Source: Sedimentisphaerales bacterium (GTDB lineage: Bacteria; Planctomycetota; Phycisphaerae; Sedimentisphaerales; Anaerobacaceae). From it: a stretch of DNA of 9,592 nt. The stretch is taken from NCBI GenBank assembly GCA_016933985.1, contig JAFGTU010000035.1, positions 1 to 9,592 of the forward strand, in the 5' to 3' direction. A model generated the notes under the pieces. The model was not told the DNA's origin and made no database searches. It worked only from the letters and a program-made list of their open reading frames with translations. Both the position numbers and the translations under genes were made by a program. Positions 6,560 to 9,592 of this stretch are shown piece after piece (positions within the stretch are counted from its first letter, which is position 1; the number at the start of each line of letters is the position of its first letter).

Positions 6560-6698
6560 TGGAAAAATCGTTTAATTGCAAAAAAATTCGGCGAAATCCG
6601 CCCTCAAACCCCGCGAGAGGGATTAATATGGCCGATTTCGCAAGCACGTCGAGTTCTGTAAAGCGACAATAAATAATTTTGTCGAGGAGGATAATTTC

Positions 6699-6727
6699 TT
6701 GGCGCAACAGCTAAAGCCCGCTAAAAT
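6699..6727 (+). promoter_or_regulatory. Sigma70-like promoter of the rightward gene set
   Basis: TTGGCG (6699-6704, four of six matches) and TAAAAT (6722-6727, five of six) are separated by the optimal 17 nt. The predicted start near 6734 lies about 42 nt before the ATG at 6776. No clear copy of the leftward operator overlaps it, although GATTTCGCAAGCACG near 6634 shares part of the word. Confidence 0.45.
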
Positions 6728-6775
6728 CCTCCGAATATGAATTGGAAGCATAGGCATCCATGAAACGGGTCGTAT

Positions 6776-7123
6776 ATGTTTGTTTCCCGTAAGAAACAAC
6801 GTGTTCTTCACCGGACGGTTTCGATTGCGGTTGTTCTGGCATACTTCTTTATAAGTGTGGCGGTCGATTTATTTCACAGTGAAGCCTGCGAGAAGAGCGG
6901 CACTAACACGGTGGGGGCCGACGGCATTCTTGACAACAGCCCATGCCTGGCCTGCTCGTTCAACGCCGGTTCCAATTCGGCGCAGCCGGAATGCCAGCTT
7001 GCCCTCTCCGTTCTCGGGGTTGACGTTTTCAGTCAACCGGCTCCTTGTCCCACCTATGCGCCGCAAGTGCGGTTAACCACGTGCATTCTATTGCGTGCGC
7101 CTCCCTCAGAGATCATTTCATAA
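6776..7123 (+). CDS. Small membrane-anchored Cys protein, DUF2946-like
   Basis: This 115-aa protein has a basic N-terminus and one hydrophobic segment (about residues 14-31), followed by a presumably periplasmic tail. The tail carries DLFHSEAC (31-38) and a CLAC motif (57-60), with further cysteines at 73, 91 and 103, and ends in a LRAPPS motif. The layout of one membrane segment, a His/Cys pair, a CxxC and a terminal RAPP/RGPP resembles small proteins of the DUF2946 type near metal-transport genes. That link is a remembered resemblance, not a match I could test. ATG 6776 is the only ATG possible after the in-frame stop at 6761, and its ribosome site is weak. It precedes the porin by about 155 nt with no evident terminator between, so co-transcription is likely. 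Metal binding at the periplasmic face is inference. Confidence 0.55.
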   Translation: MFVSRKKQRVLHRTVSIAVVLAYFFISVAVDLFHSEACEKSGTNTVGADGILDNSPCLACSFNAGSNSAQPECQLALSVLGVDVFSQPAPCPTYAPQVRLTTCILLRAPPSEIIS

Positions 7124-7278
7124 CTTACCGCAAATCGCCGAGACTTCGGAAAAGCCATAGTTCTTATTGCGCACATTACGGAGTCACCCTTTGTGGAGCG
7201 GGATTTGGCGGCTAACGGTGCAGACGTTGCAAGTGAATGATCGATGATATACCACAGCCCAAGAAGGGAGGTGCATGT

Positions 7279-8706
7279 GTGTTTACTAAGAATACCCGAA
7301 TCGGTTTTTTGATTTGTTCATTGATTTTCCAGGCCATCTGTCTTGGCGGGGATCCGAATAGTCCGGAGAAGGATAGCCAGCTAACCGAATTAACGACGCT
7401 CGTGCTCAAGATGCAGCAGCAGATGCTCGATATGCAACAGAAGCACGAGCAGGAGATTACTTCTCTCAAGGCCGAGATAGCGGAGCTCCGCAAGGGCCAG
7501 CCGACGCCTGAAGAGAAGATGAAAGACGAAGCGGCGGCGCTGCGTGCGCTCGCCGAAAGCATGGTTGGGGAGGAGCAAGAGCCTCCAAAGCCCGAGGAAA
7601 CGATATTCAAATCAGGCCAGTTGAGCCTTCAAAAGCTCAATCCCGAGATTAGCGTCTCGGGCGATTTTCTCGCCCACTACGGTCGTCCGGACGATACAGG
7701 AAGGCGCAGCGACGCCTTCATGAGAGGGCTTGAATTGAATTTTCAGTCTTATCTCGACCCGTTCTCCAGAATGAAGGCCGTCACGCACATAAGTGAGGAG
7801 GGGATCGACGTTGAAGAGGCGTACTTTACCCGCTTCTCGGTTTTGGAGAATGCGAACCTTGATATCGGCAAGTTTCGCCAGCAGTTCGGCATAGTCAACC
7901 GTTGGCATGAGGACGCACTTGACCAGGTGCAGTATCCTTTGGCCCTGCGAAGCATCCTCGGTGATGAAGGACTTGCCCAGACGGGCGCTTCGTTGGACTG
8001 GGTACTGCCCATGTGGGGCAAGGCCTGTCAGGGGCTTACGTTCCAGGTCACCGGCAGTGATAACGATCGCCTCTTCCCGGGGGACACCCGGGGAAATCCG
8101 AATCTTCTCGTCCATTACAAGAACTATCGCGACCTGTCGAGGGATATGTATCTTGAGTTCGGGCTTAGCGGATTGCTCGGCTGGAACGACGAGTGGCCGG
8201 TGCTGAGAGGAGCACTGCCACTGCAGACGGACGACCAGACATTAAGCACGCGGGTTTATGGAGCCGATATGTCGGTCCTGTGGGAGCCTGCCGACCGCGC
8301 CTTGTACCGGAATGTCGAGTGGAGAAGCGAGATATTTGTCCTTGACCGTGACATCATGGCCCCCGACGACTCCGGCAAAGACAATTTGAAGGCCTGGGGC
8401 GCCTACAGTTATTTGCAATCGAAAATGGCAAGGAACCTTGATGTCGGCGTCAGAGTCGATTACTTCGCGCCGGACAGCAAGAACTACGCCAATGTTACCG
8501 GCGCTTCGCTGGCGCCTCTGGCCTATACTTCCGGCAGCCCGCACCGCTGGCAGATATGTCCGTATCTCACCTGGTGGCAGAGCGAATTCGTCAAGTATCG
8601 CTGGGAGTACGACTATGCCTGGGGAAGAGGTATGCAGGACCCCGAGCATGTCTTATGGTTCCAGGCCTTGTTTGCCATCGGGCCGCACAAACACGAACGA
8701 TACTAA
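7279..8706 (+). CDS. Coiled-coil outer-membrane porin-like protein
   Basis: This 475-aa protein is probably an outer-membrane beta-barrel. The GTG at 7279 is preferred because GGGAGG (7266-7271) lies 7 nt upstream and the product then begins with a clean signal peptide (about 1-24). The frame also opens at ATG 7237, but that adds 14 polar residues ahead of the signal. Residues 32-72 form a heptad-rich coiled coil, common in porins of Planctomycetota and related phyla, where it may contact peptidoglycan or trimerise. Residues 122-475 alternate aromatic and polar residues as in barrel strands. The segment DIGKFRQQFGIVNRWHEDAL (195-214) recalls porins of the phosphate-selective (O/P) type. The C-terminus is Tyr rather than the Phe many barrels use. 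Its stop is 20 nt before a metal-receptor gene, suggesting it admits the metal or a metal complex bound by that receptor. Confidence 0.7.
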   Translation: MFTKNTRIGFLICSLIFQAICLGGDPNSPEKDSQLTELTTLVLKMQQQMLDMQQKHEQEITSLKAEIAELRKGQPTPEEKMKDEAAALRALAESMVGEEQEPPKPEETIFKSGQLSLQKLNPEISVSGDFLAHYGRPDDTGRRSDAFMRGLELNFQSYLDPFSRMKAVTHISEEGIDVEEAYFTRFSVLENANLDIGKFRQQFGIVNRWHEDALDQVQYPLALRSILGDEGLAQTGASLDWVLPMWGKACQGLTFQVTGSDNDRLFPGDTRGNPNLLVHYKNYRDLSRDMYLEFGLSGLLGWNDEWPVLRGALPLQTDDQTLSTRVYGADMSVLWEPADRALYRNVEWRSEIFVLDRDIMAPDDSGKDNLKAWGAYSYLQSKMARNLDVGVRVDYFAPDSKNYANVTGASLAPLAYTSGSPHRWQICPYLTWWQSEFVKYRWEYDYAWGRGMQDPEHVLWFQALFAIGPHKHERY

Positions 8707-8713
8707 GATTAAA

Positions 8714-8718
8714 GGAGG
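8714..8718 (+). promoter_or_regulatory. Ribosome binding site of the second metal receptor
   Basis: GGAGG sits 8 nt before the ATG at 8727, in the 20-nt gap after the porin stop. It fixes the start of the truncated gene that follows. Confidence 0.7.
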
Positions 8719-8726
8719 CAAGTCCT

Positions 8727-9592
8727 ATGACAAGCAAACTAAAACGATTGTTGCTCGGATCTGTCGTGATCCTCGCAGCGTTATCACAATTCAATTTACA
8801 GGCGGCCCGTGAACAAGACCGAACTCGTTTTCGCGGGGGGCGCTCGGAGTCAGTCAAGCCCCTTCGTGTTGTAACGACGTTGCCCGACTATGCGGCGCTG
8901 GCAAAGATTATCGGCGGCGACCGAATAACCGTCGAATCAATCGTCCATTCCGTTCAGGATCCTCATCATATAAGGCCGAAGCCGTCCTTTGTGAACATGG
9001 TTATGCACGCCGATATGGTGATTTCGACGGGCCTCGATCTTGAAATGTGGCTGCCTACGGTTATCGACAAATCCGGCAACAGGCGCGTTCGCAGCGGGGA
9101 GATCGGCTATGTGGCGGTCGCGCAAGGATTAGAATTGCTTGAGGTGCCGGAAGTCCTCTCCCAGGCGGAAGGCGATGTGCATATCTACGGAAATCCACAC
9201 ATAATGTGCAGTCCCATCAACGCCAGGCATGTCGCCGGGAATATCGCAACCGGTTTAATCAAGAACGATCCCGAGGGAAAGAAGCTCTTCGAGGCAAACC
9301 TCAAGCAGCTCCAGGATGAAATCGACCGGCGGCTCTTTGGGGAAGAGCTGGTCAAGCTGCTCGGAGGCGCAACGCTCTGCAAATTGGCCAGGGAACACAA
9401 GCTGATCGATTTTCTAAAAGCTAATAACTTAGAAGGCAAGCCCCTGATAGACAGGCTGGGCGGATGGATGAAGACAATGATGCCCCTGCGCGGAATGCCC
9501 GTCGTGGTCTATCACAAGGACTGGAGCTATCTGCTTGATTTATTCGGGCTCGAAGAAGCCGGGGACGCCGAGCCGAAGCCCGGGATACCCCC
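8727..9592 (+). CDS. Metal ABC transporter receptor, ZnuA/TroA-like (3' end outside window)
   Basis: The gene is open to the window edge, giving 288 residues without a stop. It encodes a periplasmic receptor of a cluster-9 metal importer. The signal peptide spans about 1-27 (LQA/AR) and has no lipobox, so the protein should be soluble, unlike the lipoprotein receptor of the left operon. Ligand motifs are QDPHH (His80/His81), GNPHIM (His158) and VVYHKDW (His263), the three His positions of ZnuA-type proteins. A fourth acidic ligand would lie beyond the window. No His-rich loop is present. An insertion of about 50 residues (204-254, LFGEELVKLLGG through DRLGGWMK) separates the second and third ligands. 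From memory, a receptor subfamily in deltaproteobacteria and relatives shares this insertion and the following EPKPGIP motif. The gene follows the porin by 20 nt. Partner ATPase and permease genes could lie downstream or be those of the left operon. Confidence 0.87.
   Translation, partial: MTSKLKRLLLGSVVILAALSQFNLQAAREQDRTRFRGGRSESVKPLRVVTTLPDYAALAKIIGGDRITVESIVHSVQDPHHIRPKPSFVNMVMHADMVISTGLDLEMWLPTVIDKSGNRRVRSGEIGYVAVAQGLELLEVPEVLSQAEGDVHIYGNPHIMCSPINARHVAGNIATGLIKNDPEGKKLFEANLKQLQDEIDRRLFGEELVKLLGGATLCKLAREHKLIDFLKANNLEGKPLIDRLGGWMKTMMPLRGMPVVVYHKDWSYLLDLFGLEEAGDAEPKPGIP

Larger units (their letters stand above)
6469..6775. other. Divergent control region between the two metal-related gene sets
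   Basis: This is an AT-rich 307-nt region between the leftward operon and the rightward genes. It contains a leftward promoter overlapped by a perfect inverted repeat (6522-6559) and a rightward promoter (6699-6727). A strong AGGAGG at 6685-6690 has no credible gene behind it. I found no RNA gene or terminator. Confidence 0.6.

Noticed and set aside
6765..6790. ACGGG/CCCGT inverted repeat spanning the start of the small Cys protein gene
   Set aside because: The arms are only 5 bp with a 16-nt loop, which chance readily explains.

Overview
The window looks like chromosomal DNA of a Planctomycetota bacterium, most likely the Phycisphaerae/Sedimentisphaerales side. Three things suggest this: a secreted protein ending in a single half-dockerin (GDTNLDG...NFVDLARLAEDWL), a pseudopilin with a GFTLIELL N-terminus inside a metabolic operon, and an intergenic tract of repeated CAAACCCAA words that gives spurious Lys-Pro-Asn-Gln-Thr-Gln translations. 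This placement rests on remembered patterns, not on a search.

Layout. Positions 1-529 hold no convincing gene. They carry the CAAACCCAA tract, a short GC-rich hairpin, and a 10-bp stem with a pyrimidine-only run in its loop just ahead of the next gene. Positions 530-1792 (+) encode an exported TIM-barrel glycosidase-like protein. It converges on a six-gene minus-strand operon that reads from 6468 down to 1823: dockerin-bearing secreted protein, TTG-started pseudopilin, Cys-rich lipoprotein of the metal-binding ABC solute-receptor class, ABC ATPase, ABC-3 membrane permease, and an FmdE-like protein. Spacing is tight throughout (39 nt, 3 nt, a 4-nt ATGA overlap, 13 nt, 26 nt). Positions 6469-6775 form a divergent control region with a good sigma70-like promoter in each direction. 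The leftward promoter is covered by a perfect 10-bp inverted repeat. To the right (+) lie a small membrane-anchored Cys protein, a coiled-coil outer-membrane porin, and a second metal-receptor (ZnuA/TroA type) gene cut off by the window end.

Read together, this is probably a two-armed metal-acquisition locus. The right arm would supply an outer-membrane channel and a periplasmic receptor. The left arm supplies a complete cluster-9 ABC importer (receptor lipoprotein, ATPase, permease) plus an FmdE-like accessory protein. It also includes two surface or export proteins (dockerin and pseudopilin) that are not standard parts of such importers. The metal is not determined by the sequence. Zinc or another first-row transition metal is the default for these families, but the left receptor is unusually rich in cysteine and departs from the normal ligand pattern.
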